Shown one piece after another: positions 1 through 13,328 of a stretch of DNA of 64,000 bases (the first letter of the stretch is position 1; every line of letters begins with the position of its first letter). The stretch is from contig VXCM01000778.1 in NCBI GenBank assembly GCA_014773175.1, positions 171,815 to 235,814 on the forward strand. The letters are read 5' to 3'. Position numbers and translations under genes: made by a program. The DNA is from Lucifuga dentata (lineage: Eukaryota > Chordata > Actinopteri > Ophidiiformes > Bythitidae). The notes below the pieces were generated by a model. That model searched no databases and was not told where the DNA came from. It saw only the letters and a program-made list of their open reading frames with translations.

Positions 1-140
1 CCACCCCCCTCCATCCCCCCACCCCAACATCCATCACCATGCTCTACCCTTTCACTGACAGCTGGGAAAACACCAATGCTTCACAGCCTCTCTCTCTCTC
101 CCCCTGCCCCACTTGTTCAGAAACACAGACATACATGCAA

Positions 141-155
141 ACACACACACACACA

Positions 156-200
<45 letters not shown>
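141..200. repeat. (CA)n microsatellite
   Basis: About 60 bp of CA/AC dinucleotides with one CTC interruption near 157. Confidence 0.95.
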
Positions 201-202
<2 letters not shown>

Positions 203-708
203 ATCTGTTAATAGGTGTGCTTTGGTATACCATTGGGGTTGGTTCTCAGTGACATGTTTACTTAGATATCAACCTGCATTGGGAAGTGACAGTGGAGAGG
301 AGACGGGCCGTTGGGGACTACCACTGGGCACACTGGCGCCCAGGGGAGCTAAGTCCACTGAATAGGAGACAGCTGGTAATGAAGTTTGTGGCCATGAGCA
401 TCCTGAGCACCACTGGGCTCCACTTATGATCTACATGAATAGATTGTACTGTGCTGGAACATGCCAGTACTGTGACATTTTAACAACTTTTTCTTTAATT
501 CTCCCATGAATTTTGGTTCCTTATTTTCACTCAGCATACAACAGCATGATAACAGCCCCTGTAGTTACTCACATTCCTGGAGAGAGTATTAAAGGTGACC
601 CTATGCCAAATATGCAGGTCATATCTCATGACTAAAATAAGCTTCCCCAGATGTTTAATTTTTGGTGAGCTGGAGAGTGCAGGCTTATGGGTAAGGGCAA
701 TCATGATG

Positions 709-740
709 AAAAAAAAAAAAAAAGNAAAAAAAAAAAAAAA
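709..740. repeat. poly-A tract with one N
   Basis: A homopolymer A run interrupted by G and N at 724-725. The single N probably marks an unresolved length, not one base. Confidence 0.9.
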
Positions 741-1737
741 GGTGAGCTCAGTGCTCTTTTGGCTCATGCTCCATAATTACACCAGGAAACATATTCTAAT
801 TGACAGTGTCTTTATGAAAAGCTATTATCAATGTCTCTCCCAGGAAAAAGGAGGGATGGAGTGGGGGTGGGACGCATGGGTTTTATGTCAGTAAGCCCAA
901 GGTCCATTTACACATGGATGAGGACTGCTAATAATGCCAGCCTAGCAAGACCAGCTCACCAAAAAAAGAGAGAGACAAGCTTAACACAGTGAGCTTCCAA
1001 ATGAATTAGCATGTAAAGTACAGTATACAGTGTGAACAGGCTGTATTTGCTATAGCAGTAGAATGACGGTCTAGTCTGACAGAGTAAAATTAGAGGCAGT
1101 CTTAAAGAGGCCTGTCAATCCCAGAGCTGTCCAACATGGACAGATTGGACAAAGCTAGTCAAACAAAGAGCTGTCTACTAAAGTCAAATGTAGCGAAAAG
1201 CTAATACAAAGCTACATAGGTTATATCACTGCCAATGTCATAGTACAAATATCTTCAAAGCACAACTGACATTAAATTTCACATGCTAAAAATTTTCTAA
1301 TAAGAGAAGAGGAGTGTGGTTTTAATTGGCAAATTGGCCCTATATATAGCTGTATATATGAACAACACAAATTATTTGCAGTTCTGGCACCCATTTGCTA
1401 TTTCAAGTACCACAGTAGCTCTCAGCATTTTGTTCCAAATGTGGGAGTAACTTTCTGACCTAGACAAACACCCCCAGCTTCAACAGAGTTATTAGCTGAG
1501 TGGTGAATGTGGAGAGAGATAGGAACACATTTGCATACCATTCAAAGCAGATGCTGCACCAGTGCATGTTATGTTAATTGACTTGCTAAAAGGCAATTAT
1601 TAGTCAATATTAATATTCTATCATTTATCTGAAAGTGCAAACTTTTTTGAACTGCCATCAGCAGCCTGTAATATTAAACATCCTGCACTAAAGTTGAAGA
1701 GGGTACCTAAAAGAATTGGGCTTGCAAGCAAAAGTGC

Positions 1738-1771
1738 AAAAAAAAAAAAAAAAANAAAAAAAAAAAAAAAA
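1738..1771. repeat. poly-A tract with one N
   Basis: A run of A on both sides of N at 1755, about 85 bp from the camta1 donor site. Its true length is unknown. Confidence 0.9.
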
Positions 1772-1851
1772 GAAAATGTGGCTCTCTGGATGTAATATTT
1801 TTAAGGTTATGAATCTTAACTTCATGTTTTAAAGGGGGGCAGGAGTATGAG

Positions 1852-1857
1852 TCTTAC
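1852..1857 (-). promoter_or_regulatory. 5' splice site of the camta1 exon
   Basis: The minus strand reads AAG|GTAAGA across the exon end, a near-perfect match to the U1 consensus. It sets the last exon base at 1858 and leaves a phase-2 end, matching the split Arg codon of the TSPKTR sequence. Confidence 0.88.
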
Positions 1858-1925
1858 CTTGTTTTAGGGGATGTTGTTAGCCATTCTTCATGCTTTTCAA
1901 ATGTTATCAAGTAAGCTGCAATCTC
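1858..1925 (-). CDS. camta1: camta1 internal exon (CG-1 domain start), partial CDS
   Basis: This is an internal coding exon of calmodulin-binding transcription activator 1, a nuclear transcription factor with CG-1, TIG, ankyrin and IQ domains. Read on the minus strand, the 68 nt start in phase 0 and end with two bases of a split Arg codon. They translate to EIAAYLITFEKHEEWL then TTSPKT(R), which is the N-terminal part of the CG-1 DNA-binding domain. The paralogue CAMTA2, as I recall it, differs here (about EIASYLITFEKHDEWL), so CAMTA1 fits better. The acceptor is CAG at 1926-1928 behind a long pyrimidine tract. The donor is AAG|GTAAGA, near consensus. The exon is too short to be found as an ORF. 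Recognition is from memory of the protein family, not a database search. The preceding exon (..RWNTNE) and the following one (PQNGS..) are not in the window. Which duplicate it is (camta1a or camta1b) cannot be told. Confidence 0.94.
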
Positions 1926-1968
1926 CTGTGAAAAAGAGAAGAAAGCAGAGAAGAAAGGAGTGAGGCTT
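1926..1968 (-). promoter_or_regulatory. 3' splice site and polypyrimidine tract of the camta1 exon
   Basis: On the minus strand this reads as a pyrimidine-rich run (TTTCTTCTCTTTTTCACAG at the exon edge), with only a few purines over about 40 nt. A candidate branch point, CTAAG or CTCAC, lies at its upstream end. It fixes the first base of the exon at 1925 and supports transcription on the minus strand. Confidence 0.85.
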
Positions 1969-3919
1969 AGATATGTCATCTTTAATCACTGTTTGAATTT
2001 GTTTGTAATACATTGGTGAGGCTGCTTCATTTATATTCAGACAGTTTAACCAGCAGCACAAACACAGAGAAGATGGAACGGGAAGGCTAGAGAGCTCAGG
2101 CAGGTAAACGGAGACGGGTTAAAGCAGAGTGAAAAGACAAAAGTGAATGCAGCTGAGGTCATCTTATGAGACCATCTTTGTTACGGCACCTTTGATCAAG
2201 TTCTCCTCTGAGGACATCAAGGTGCTCTCTGAAAGACTGACATCTTTGTGTTTGACACTGAGCAGCTTTTAACATTTTTGGACCAATCCTCCCTCAAATC
2301 CCTTTGATCTGCCCTTGACACTCCTCTATGGATCAATCCACTCTTTAACCTTTGAATAATAATTACTCTCCAGTCTGACAGTATTGACATGCATGTATAC
2401 AGCTACCTCAGAAGAGGCTGCAGATCCTTTGGAGTTAGTTGTGTACAATGAGAGGCAATAGACACTGATGAAAAAAAAGGCCAATATGCCACTGCTTAAA
2501 TAGAGATGCTTCAAACACTTTCATTTTTCCCATGCATATCCTGCCTACTGCATCAGTCTGAGACTAAGGGGGAACAGGCCAGACCATAACCGGCCATTTT
2601 CTCACCAAACTAATGGGCAGAAATAAAAGCACTTTGGACGCTGGTAGACAACTTAATGATTACCAGCGACAGCCAGCAATTCACTTCTCCTTTGTCAGCT
2701 CCTTAGATTGTTACAGGGAGCTGGACACAAGGACAGTCCTGCTGCCATCTTCTACAAAAACATCATCTTTTCTCGTTCAATGTTGTGCATCTCGACACAT
2801 GTTGGAAGTGTCAGCAGACCTTTAAGTGTGAATATGTTGTTGTTTTGTTTGGCCTGTCAGGCTTGCCTTTGAAAAAAAGCATCTTCCATGACTGTATGTT
2901 GTTACTTTTCTTGTCCACATGGGGCAATAATATCTCCAAAAATGCCAGCTATTCCACAACAAAAAATCTGAAAAATATGAGACACATGGCAGCACAAAGC
3001 TGTCACAACAGCCAAGCCTGTTTCTGCTTTTCTTTTTGATTCTTCTTTTCTTTTTTCTCTTTGCACATATCAACAAACACACTAAACTATGCACCACTGC
3101 AAAAATATTAGCTCCCACTGGCTCATCAAGGCTGTATCACAAGTGTGACCTGGCACAAGAGACACGCTAGCACACTAGAGATGGCCCATGGGGCTGCTGC
3201 AGGGCACTGTGGTGCGAGGGGTTCCCAGGTTGGCAGGGGTCCCAGTAGGGAGGGAGTAGTACCATGACTGGCACACTCGCCTCCAGGTGCAGGCTGGGAG
3301 ATAATGCTGCGTTGATTAACATCCTGTTTTTCTGCCATAACGACCGGAGGCAGTGAAGCCATGACAAGATGGAGTCTTGAATTAAGAATAAGATAGGAAG
3401 GGGATGAGGCTGTCAAGAGAAGCTCAGGGCTGCTCTTCTCCTTTGTAACTTCTGCTATACGGAAGAAAAAAACAATAAAGTGGAAAAAAGTACACCAACA
3501 GCCACAGTGCAAAGCTTTGTTAATGGAGTGAGAAAAAAAACCCTGTTCTCTGCAACTGAAAACATACGCAGCTAATGTAACAGTAGTTGTGCCAACAAGT
3601 TACAATGTTGTTCACAGGGAAAGATAAAAGAACGCTTCACAACCAGGTCAGAATAAAGTTATTTTTCTGCATACATTTGTACGTAAATTGCACCAACAGA
3701 GAAGTGATTACATTAATCCCTGCTATTCTGGAAGAGACAGTTGCAGTTGCCAGTGTTCATTTTGGGGAGAATAAATGTCAGTGGGGAAGCTCCTTCAGTG
3801 ACCTCTGTGCCTATTAGCACACAGCCCCTTCCATCACTCTTGTCTTAAAAATCCAGCTGCAGCCCAGGCCTCAGTGGCAGAAGATGAAATAAGGGGCCGC
3901 GTAGTCTCGTATTACTTCC

Positions 3920-3944
3920 AAAAAAAAAAAAAAAANAAAAAAAA
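3920..3944. repeat. poly-A tract with one N
   Basis: An A homopolymer with N at 3936. Confidence 0.9.
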
Positions 3945-4797
3945 GCATCCACCTCTGGCTCTTTGCACTCCCCTCCCTCTCAGAACAGATGCCAGGGATT
4001 ATTCCAACCCCCCAACCAACCATAAAGGTGCAATAATCTTATGGTGAGGAAACAAACAAAAACAGACGTGCAGCCATTAAACAGCTGCAAAAAGACAAAG
4101 TTTGCATGGGCGGCATAATGAGAGGCTAGCACACGTTAAGGTTGAGCACACACGCTTGCGGGTTAGTACAAGCAGGTGGAGAGGGAAGTGGGCAAACACT
4201 GTGCTGAACACTGATGGTGCATCAAAGTCAAATCAGCATCTGTCAATGGGCTCTGGACAGTATCTGTTGACCTCACTGCCTCTGGCCTCCTCTCCTTCAC
4301 TGGGGAAATATTCAGAGTAGCCTCTCTGTATACACCACTCCTACCTCACTCAGCCTTTCAGGTCAGAATCCTGCTCCTGCAGGGCTGTTTGTACTCTTCC
4401 TTCCCCGACTACTCAGGCTCCTCAGTGACATGATCTTTGCTGGAGTTTTATCTGCAGTACATTAGTCAGGCCTGTATTATGTACAGCTCAGATTGAGGTA
4501 AACTCTCTTACAAGCCTGATATAAATAAATAACAATCAGCGAAAGCTAGCAGTGAACCAGAGACTGAGTATGAGCAACACCTCCTCTAATTGACATAGTC
4601 GATGCAATAAGAGGGGGGCTTTCATTTTCCAGGGGAAAGAACAACCTGGAGCTATTTGTTGTAACCCAGCCATCTCATTTGTTTCTTGTGTCTCTGCAAA
4701 AGCTGTGACACACTGTTAGCAGAGGGGACCGCCCCAGAGCATGACGGAGAGGTCTAACAATTTCAGGACTGAAGGAGGTGGAGAGCCAAGAGTGATT

Positions 4798-4833
4798 GTG
4801 TGCATGTGTGTGTGTGTGGGTGGNGGGGGGGGG
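4798..4833. repeat. (TG)n then G-run with N
   Basis: A short TG tract passes into a G run that contains N at 4824. It is the reverse-strand form of the C-run/N/CA junctions seen at 5001, 5861 and 36166. Confidence 0.85.
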
Positions 4834-5000
4834 TCTGTCTACTGTGCTGACTACTACAATCAACGGACCTGATTAGGAGTTACCTGTCTTGACCTGGCAT
4901 GTCATTAACATGCTCTTTGGGAGGTGTCATTCATGTACTCATCAGCTTGACTCTCCCCACAGTTTGTCTCCTTATAGCTTTCACATACCTTCTCCACATC

Positions 5001-5007
5001 CCCCCCN

Positions 5008-5041
<34 letters not shown>
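5001..5041. repeat. C-run, N, (CA)n microsatellite
   Basis: Six C, N at 5007, then about 17 CA units. Confidence 0.92.
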
Positions 5042-5042
<1 letters not shown>

Positions 5043-5550
5043 CTCCTATATCTGCTGAGGTGAAAGGAAAGCCACCAAAAGAAAATTTTCATTTTGAGAT
5101 GACTGGCTTTTACTGTCTCGCCTTTCAAATGGTATTCTCACTCTGGAGGTACAACATTTTCTCCAGAGAGAATCAGCTTTTGAAATGTCTACCTATTTGA
5201 AATTGGAGATGACACTAACATATTCATCCCATTTCACTTCTTTGCACCAAGGAAGAGGAAAGTGGCAGCAGAGGCAGGGAACTCTTATAAAATAAACACC
5301 ATTTGACCCCACCCGTGTTTGACTGTGTCATAATCAGCTGAAATGGTTTGAGGAGCTGAGGGGAACTCTTTGTTGTCTTGATCGGGTGGATTTCATTAGA
5401 CCTTCACACATTCCTTTTAGCTTTTGCACAGAAGTCAGTCAAACAATTATGCCAGTGTATTATGGGAAAATTCACTACCGATTCACAGGAACACTGTTCT
5501 GGGACGACCTGAGGCCAGATGGCTCTGCTGTTCCTTCTTTCTCTTTCTCG

Positions 5551-5576
5551 TTCTCTCTCTCTCTCTCTCTCTCTCT
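5551..5576. repeat. (CT)n microsatellite
   Basis: About 13 CT units inside a wider pyrimidine-rich patch starting near 5531. Confidence 0.9.
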
Positions 5577-5859
5577 GTATAGTAACTTTGATTTATTGGA
5601 GAAAAGAGAGGCATTGGGAGGACTACCATTCCAGCATTTGGATGACAGACTTGATCACTTGAAATAACTGTCGCTGTTCCATTAGAAGGAGAGATAGGAG
5701 GTTTTTTTTGGGCATTATCTCAGGATGCATCAGACACCTGTCTCTAAACATGATCCATAATGTCTCTCTCTTTTTCTGATTCCATGGTGCATTTGAGTTG
5801 ACAAAAAAAGAGATGTGGGAAAGCCTGAGCAAATACTCTGACGCACATTTCGCTCTGTG

Positions 5860-5879
5860 CCCCCCNCACACACACACAC
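5860..5879. repeat. C-run, N, short (CA)n
   Basis: Six C, N at 5866, then seven CA units. Confidence 0.85.
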
Positions 5880-8022
5880 TTTTTGATGCAAACAGTTACA
5901 TCACTGTCCTATAATTTAATCTTAGTTTTGTAAACTCAGGATTTACCAGACACTTCACCTAAAAAGGAGGCTAAGAATGACTCATCCTCTGTGAGTCTAG
6001 CTATTTAAAATCAGTCTTCATTGCCCAAAAATGGATTCAACAATTACTGCATGTGTGTGTCCATTATGGTTGTATTCCCGTTATACTGGTGCTCTAGTGA
6101 CACTAATGAAAAGGCATTTAATGAATAGCTGTACTAGAAAAATAACTTTAGCAACAGTATTGATTGCAGTAAAAGCTTGAGCTAATGAAATGAATATGAG
6201 AGAGCAGGAAGATGTGAAAGAAAAGATGGAGCAAAAAGTCTGGAGTCAATGACTGGTTAGAGCAGAGCACAGCGCTTCCAGTCTGCCTCGTGGTGAAGTC
6301 TGGGGAACGCATCCTCAAAGCTTTGACCTTGCCCTGCACTTGAAAGCAGGAAGTAGATGAGAGGGGGGCCAAGGGAGGGATATGGTGAGAGGAGCCCTCC
6401 CTGATGACCTGGGCTTGCTGTGGAGTGCCAGGTCATCTGATATTTCCTTCAGGGCAGCCCAGGAAACCAACCTGCCCAGAGCCAGGCACAAATGGACTGG
6501 CAGGGGTTTGCGGTGTGGAGGGGGTTGCTGGAGCTTTAGGCTATCAAGAGATTACACCAGACAAAACAGATACAATTAGACACGGGAGAGATGGAAACAA
6601 GCACTGAAGAGAGGGATGGAGAAGGAGGATGGGGGATTACTGAAAAAGGAGAGGATAATCAAAAAGGAGAGAAGAAGAAACAAAGTTGAAAGTTTTTCTT
6701 TTTTTCCCATGACAATGATAAATGCATAAAAACCAGGAGAAGCGTGAAGGTATGGTGATTAAAAAAAATGTGCTTCAGCTCGATACTGCAAGCAAAAGCG
6801 CCTTTGCTGAATCATTTTGTGTATTTTTGTTTATACTTCATGAATTCTTAATGCACTAGCAATAATGTATCACACACTGCATCTATGTAATCTCATATGG
6901 CCATATTACTCTTTTAAGCTGGGGAGAGTAGTGTGTGGTAGAGTGAATCTATTTTAGAAAGCTGTAACCTCCAGCTAGCCTTTAAGATTGTTGGAGCTCA
7001 GCTCATAATAGGATGCAGGGGATCCGCGCTCAAGATGAATGGTCAGGATAGAGGTAAAGAGAGAAAGTGAGAGAGGTAATACAGAAAGAGAGACATAAAT
7101 AGTGATAAAGGAAGAGAGCAAGAGATTTGAGTAAGTGAAGGTAAGCAACAATAGAGTATAGAGTTGTTGACAGCTGCACTTGGCATCTGTTGAAGAAGAA
7201 TGAGACTGTTCTATGAGTCCCTGTGCTGGGTTAAAAAGATGCCCTCTCCAGCACATTGCTCATTAGGACCTGCACAGGCGCTACCAGGAATGCCCACGCC
7301 AGAAAGGAGGGGTGGACGCCACACTGTGTCCAACTTATTGCTCCATTGTTGATGCGTCTCCGGCTGCAGCTCTAGCTTGCCCATAATGCACCTCTTCTCC
7401 ACAGCAACCCACTACACAGTGCTGACAGCTGATATAGCAGATCCAACAGCATTGAGGTTAAGGTTGAACACAGTTCTGTGAGGGACTGGTGAGGTATCTT
7501 ACAAAAATGTATGCTCACTCATCACGCTTGGCCTAGTGCACATGCGTATTCCTTCACAGGTATGTTTAAAACACACCTTGGGCAAGTTTGTTCTGTTTCT
7601 CCATCTTTCTATGTATATCCTCAGCTCCTGTGGTCCAGCACTCTCTTGCTATAGGGAGGCAGAAGAGTGAGACAAGCTGGCCTACATTATACATTATACA
7701 TTCTGGGATCAATTTGACATTGATCCTGGTTAGCTTAGATGTTTTCCAGTAGTTGGTCAATGCCTTTCTTCACATTTCTGCTTGGCATGCTGGTCATCTA
7801 TAAGATTGGTCAGAAAAGGAAGCATTCTCCCGGGGAGCCTCTTCTTGCTCCTCCATGCTGCATGCCTCCCTGCTCCCACAATCAATGCTCCCCACAAGTG
7901 CTCTACCAGCACTCTCCTTTTTGTTTACCATATCACCTCCCTACACCCCATATGCTTTCATAGCAGATGACTTAATGGCAAAGAGTGAGAGGCTGGAGCC
8001 ATGTGTGGATGGAAAAGAGGAC

Positions 8023-8047
8023 AGAGAGAGAGAGAGAGAGAGAGAGC
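8023..8047. repeat. (GA)n microsatellite
   Basis: About 12 AG units. Confidence 0.9.
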
Positions 8048-9972
8048 AGGGAGAAAGGGAGTTGGCACTTAGCTGGATTGTTTTAGCTTTTGTGTCATGG
8101 CTGCAGTCTCAGATGTTCTTTGAGAGGATGTAATTATTTAGCCCTGAAGGAGTACAATGTTCAGCCACTGCTCTCCTACACCTCCCACACTGCAACAACT
8201 CAGGAGGCCCACTTGCTTATAAAGGTGTTTCTGTGCCTATATATTTGTGTCTACACAATTGTGCATCATGTATTTCTGTTTGCATTTGTATAGATGTGAT
8301 TGTGTTCTAACAGGGAAACAGTGGGAAGCAGAAAAGAGAAGAAAAGCAGAGAGACTGGCACATAATCAAGCACAAGTTAAACCTAAAGGATGTAAGGGAA
8401 GCATTTATATAAGAATGGATATACAGCATGTGGTGTGTTTTAGGGACAGTGAATGAGAATTGGACATAAAGTTGACTGAGATGAAATGCATCCATCTCTG
8501 TCAGCTATAATTATATTATTATAATTGTGACCCGGTGGTTGTTGCTGTGGATGTGTGTGTGCCTGCTGATGTACAAATCCTGTATGGGACCTCCTACTGC
8601 TATACCCCTGAGAAATCTGCCATGTGTAATGAGTCTATTACACCTCTCTCTTCTGTATCTCACTCCCTCTATGTCTCTGCAGCTATAACTTCTGGTAATA
8701 CTTTAACATGTGTTGGAGGAAGAATGGAATATGGAGCACTACATTAATAACAAAAAAAAAAAAGTGTCTGTGCATGTGGAAGAAGTGAAGTGCACTGCAG
8801 GATGCAGTGGGGCGTGGCCAGGTTCACTTCGTGGTGCCTGTGGCTGTCTGACCTTTGGTGTCTGCTCGCCACGTCCTCTTCATCATCTATGCAGCAGGAT
8901 GCCTGTCCCCCTGCTGACAGCCCAACCAAGGAGAACAGAAAGTGGCTGAGCTTCCATAATGCTGACCTTACCCCAGCTCTACTGTAGAGACTCCAGGCTG
9001 TTACCCCTGTGTGCCAAACTTCTCTCCCACTTTCTGACCCAACTTTTGGCTGCCAAAAGGAAAAAAAAACCTGCAAGAGCAGTCAAACTTACAAGAGGAG
9101 ATGATTCTCTGTGTGACTCCTCTCTGTGTAATTCTTTATATCTTCTATTTGACAGATGTTCTTGTTTTGGTAGATAGCAGATATTGAAAATGCCGTGTCA
9201 GATTGTATAGCCAACAGCCGCAAGGTCTGTTTGACTCCAAATATAATTTCACCATTTGATAGAGTGTGCAGACAGAAATGTTGCTTTGTTGTCTTCTTAT
9301 GCTTTGTGCGAGAAAGATATTGCAGGGAAAATCCACTGAGAGGGCATTAAATGTCATCTAAACATAATTGAGGTGTGATTTCTCTCTGTGGAGACATAAT
9401 AAGGATCTAAGCAGTCTATCCTCAAATATCACAGAAATTCTCCTAAAAGTCAAGGAGCAATGATATCAGATATAAATGAAGTGACAGTGGGAACTAGAAG
9501 GTCACTATTCACTTCATATCAATCAACTGATGTCAGCCTTTATTTGACAGCTCCTGCAGGACTGATCCAAAGAAGCAGAGAAGGAGACCCCCCTGCCCTT
9601 CTAAAAAGCCCAAATGAGTTGCGTTCTGTCTCATGTGAGCCTGAAAGTCTATTTATTTCAGGCCACAGAATCAATTAATGCCTGCATTATCCTCTGAATT
9701 CAACTATTCACTGCAACCAAATGACTGAGGTACCCTTGCGTGAAACCAATTTCTAACTTTCAATCTGAGACACACCCTGAAACCACCTACCGGTCTTCCT
9801 TAAATATTGCAGGTATCTTTGTCCACTGACTGAGCAGCACACACGCTGTCTGAGTGATTGCAGTGTGTGTATATTCACTGTACATGTGTGTATGTGCACA
9901 AGTGTATGTAATGTTTCTCATGCTCAGTACATTCTCTGTCTGCAACTGAAGACAGTAGAAAATATTCTTTTG

Positions 9973-9973
9973 G

Positions 9974-10047
<74 letters not shown>

Positions 10048-10048
10048 G
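9973..10048. repeat. (GA)n microsatellite, long
   Basis: About 75 bp of GA with an AAA interruption near 9991 and a GGG near 10035. The purine strand could form H-DNA. Confidence 0.95.
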
Positions 10049-10643
10049 ACGTGGTGAGACTCATGCATAGAACAAATTGTGTTGAAGGGAAAATGGCATG
10101 TTTCTGAATGAGTACAGCGCACGTCGTGAGTGGAAACTGGATGAAATATGTAGCTCACACTGTCCTGTCCATGCACAGAGATCGACGCACTCCACTCTAG
10201 AGACAGAGAGCAAAGACATGAAGACAAGTCTGATATTTCAACAAAGGGATGGCAGGACCTCCAGCGCTAGCCAATTAGCTAGCAGAAAGCCCTTTTTCCC
10301 CCAACCACTCGTCAGCATGAAAGGATCATCCTTTGTCTGACAGACTCATGCCTTTATTCTTTACACAGACTGTACAGCACACACACACACATGCACCCTT
10401 AATTCTTACATTAACAAGTTATATTCCTGCAACTGTCTTTTCTGTTCCTGTCATCTATGTACGCCTGTCTGCACACACGTGTCCAGGCAGAATACATATA
10501 CACGCAGTTACATGCAGACCAACCTACAGCCTCAGTTGAATCCTCACATGAACTGCTTTCATTTTATCTCTTTCCAGCTCGTACTATCTCACTGACTGAT
10601 GTGATTGTTAGTTCTGGAGGAGGGCCCTCTTTAATTGAAGTAA

Positions 10644-10668
10644 GTGTGTGTGTGTGTGTGTGTGTGTA
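10644..10668. repeat. (TG)n microsatellite
   Basis: Twelve TG units. Confidence 0.9.
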
Positions 10669-10731
10669 GCTATGTGTCCAGAGCATTGCATTGCCATGGC
10701 TGCATTTGTTTGGCCTAGACATGCTGTCAAG

Positions 10732-10733
<2 letters not shown>

Positions 10734-10774
<41 letters not shown>
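10734..10774. repeat. (CT)n microsatellite
   Basis: About 20 uninterrupted CT units, 65 bp after a TG tract. Confidence 0.93.
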
Positions 10775-10776
<2 letters not shown>

Positions 10777-11034
10777 GGCTCGCTGCCCCTTCATTTTCAT
10801 GTTACAATAACAGGAATGTGGGACTGTGAAGGTCGCAGAAGCATAAAGTCAAAACAGCTCAGCTGCCTGCAAGTTTTGCATAGCAGACCCCAACACCAGA
10901 CATCCATGTAACACTAACCGTCCATGCGAGCTACAGTCAATGACCACTCAACACCACTAACTATCATCATGTTCAAGGTTATTTTCATCAAACCCAATTT
11001 ACCAGATACTGAAGTGCATCTGTGGCTGTATAGC

Positions 11035-11066
11035 TTTTTTTTTTTTTTTTNTTTTTTTTTTTTTTT
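11035..11066. repeat. poly-T tract with one N
   Basis: A T homopolymer with N at 11051. Confidence 0.9.
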
Positions 11067-13328
11067 GGCAATGGGAGAGAAGTGAGCTACTATTCCACAA
11101 CTTCTCTGCATTGTAGGCCTTTATTGTCATACTCCCATCTGCCTTGTGTGCATTATCAGTCTCACATCTCTTTCCTCTCTAAAAGTTTGGCCTGTTGAGA
11201 TGGGAGAAGCAGGCTGCTCTTTGTGAAGGCTGCTCTCTGCAGACGGTAAGGGATCGATCAGCCAGACGCTCCAATGGCCTGTTCCTTTGTGAGCCCAGTC
11301 TGGCTCTCTGCAGCTCTCCTCTGTTTATCTCCCTCACGTCACTCTCTGGCTACATGCTCTTAATTAAACATGCCGCAGGGCTATTAATTGTCAACCAGAT
11401 TCAATTTGTTCCCTGGGCATGCCGTGAATGGGCCTCTCCTTCCAGAACAAAGGTGTCCGCACAGCCATGTCAGAGTTGAACAAAGGGACCAAAGCATCAC
11501 TTCTATCTCCCATGCCTGGGCCGGCACAGCTCACAGACAGCCATTGAATGAGGTGTTATCCCAGCAGGTTTCCAGGCCAGTTTTCAAGAGATGCTGAGAG
11601 AAAATCACCTCAGACTTTGCCATACCATCTTTTTTCCTCCGGTGACATTTGGGCAGAAACAAAGCGCTCCATCAGAATTTAGCAGCTACACCTTTGCAAG
11701 CTGTCATAATGTTTTTACCTGCACAAATACCCATTCAGTAAAATACTCTAAATCGGCCTCATTTTTTAGTCTTGTTGGAGTTTTTATTTTTTTCCTTTTG
11801 CATGGGAACTCTTTTGACAAATTGGGGAAATAAATAAATAACACAATGACTGCTGAGATGAATCTGGGAGTAAACAGCTGCCAAGGCATAATATAATTCA
11901 TGGCCATGCATCACCGTTACTGGAGACTGTTCCAGGACCCACTGAGCCAGGTGCCAACACATCCATCCCCCTGCAATCCCCCCATCCATCCCAACTCCCA
12001 GTCACTCCAGCCATCATCCCAATCAAAGCTCCCTTCCCAAAAACCTAAAGCTCTGGGCCACAGCTGGTGCCAAGAAGGCCTGACTGGTGCTATTGTGTCA
12101 CTGCCTAAGCCCTTCTACAATGCACCAATAAACCTGCCCCCTCTGTGCCTCCTAAATCACACATAAAATAGATGCCAGACCAAGAGGTATTCACATACAC
12201 TCACACAGAACTCTCAACCACAGAAAGGCCTAAAGATCCAAAACAGTGAAAACAAAATAGTATGTAATGTGAATCCAGCTTGCTGCCTGCCTATCTGTAC
12301 CACAGTAAAAATTAAAAAGATATTACACTTTTATCATCAAACAAAACAGTATTGTCATACAGTCATACTATTGTAAGGAAAGGCTTGTTCTAACATTATG
12401 CTGTGGAATTTTTAATGAGAGTTGGGCGAAGGTACTGTAGCATACAAGAGAAGAGAAGATCTTTTCCCCAGTGTGTCTCTGTGCTTTTCAGCAATCCCAA
12501 TATTTTGCTGCTGGTGAACGCACTGAGCAGTTGGGGAATTACTTATTTAACAGATAAGGTTTCCTCTGTTGTCAGCAAAAACCGCCTCTTGTCCATAACT
12601 GGAGAAAACCAATGCAGTGTGAAATCAAAGGTCACCCAGAGACAAATAGCACTAACAGGCAAGAACAGAGGTGACAAACGCTCCCTCTCTGTGCTCACCA
12701 AATTAATTAAGAGTGGAGATTCAACATGGCATCTCCAACACAACAGAGAACAAGCCGCATTGTTGTTGCTTCAGCAAGACTTTAAAGAGAACAAACACAC
12801 TCCCCTTCTCTCTATTGTCATCAAAGCTTGTTTGGCTGCATCTCTCAAACGAGTCTTTCATTGAATGTTTTATATGGCAGCTTTAAGAAGGCAGTGATCA
12901 CAATCTAGACTCTGCGATGCCTCAGTTGAGCTTGCTTCTTTCTGCCTCATGCCTCAGCCTGCTTAAAAGCCCAGCTTCCTTGGGGTGCTGCATTAAATGC
13001 CTTACCACAGGCAGGCTGCTAATCCACAGCTTTCACAGGTGTTTCTGTCTGGCCATGAACACAAGATAAGCCCAAGCCTGGAGGTGACAGTAGCTAGCAA
13101 CACACACACAAAGTGCACATTTGAGTGTGTGTTTACATTTTGTCCACAGTCATTCACCCAGTTGAGGAGATGGGCTGAAAACAGCAGGTCTGAGACCAAG
13201 CTCGGATAATGACGCCTCATCTGGGAGCAGCTAGCAAGAAACATCTGCATCCTCTTATCTCTACACTGGCTGCACTATTGAAATGACATGCTGATCATTT
13301 ACAGGATTACCCTGCAGTAAACTGGTGC

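Larger units (their letters stand above)
1..1851 (-). other. camta1 intron downstream of the exon (partial)
   Basis: This is non-coding. It opens with a C-rich stretch (1-120) and a CA tract (about 141-200), and holds two poly-A runs interrupted by N (709-740, 1738-1771). I looked on the minus strand for the next CG-1 exon (PQNGSMILYNRKK..) and did not see it, so the intron continues beyond position 1. Confidence 0.75.
1969..13328 (-). other. camta1 upstream intron, proximal part
   Basis: No coding exon is recognised. The stretch holds CA/TG, CT/GA and poly-A/T tracts (listed separately) and six N positions (3936, 4824, 5007, 5866, 11051 and neighbours at tract edges). Between the tracts it is ordinary AT-rich intron sequence. 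The open frames here (for example 12403-12864 plus, 153 codons) show no domain, no convincing splice context and no family resemblance, so they are read as chance. Confidence 0.6.

Noticed and set aside
9787..10227. 146-codon minus-strand ORF
   Set aside because: Its Ser-Leu repeat is a translation of the GA microsatellite.
12403..12864. 153-codon plus-strand ORF
   Set aside because: It has no domain, no family resemblance and no splice or promoter context, and it runs antisense to camta1. It is the kind of length expected by chance in 64 kb.
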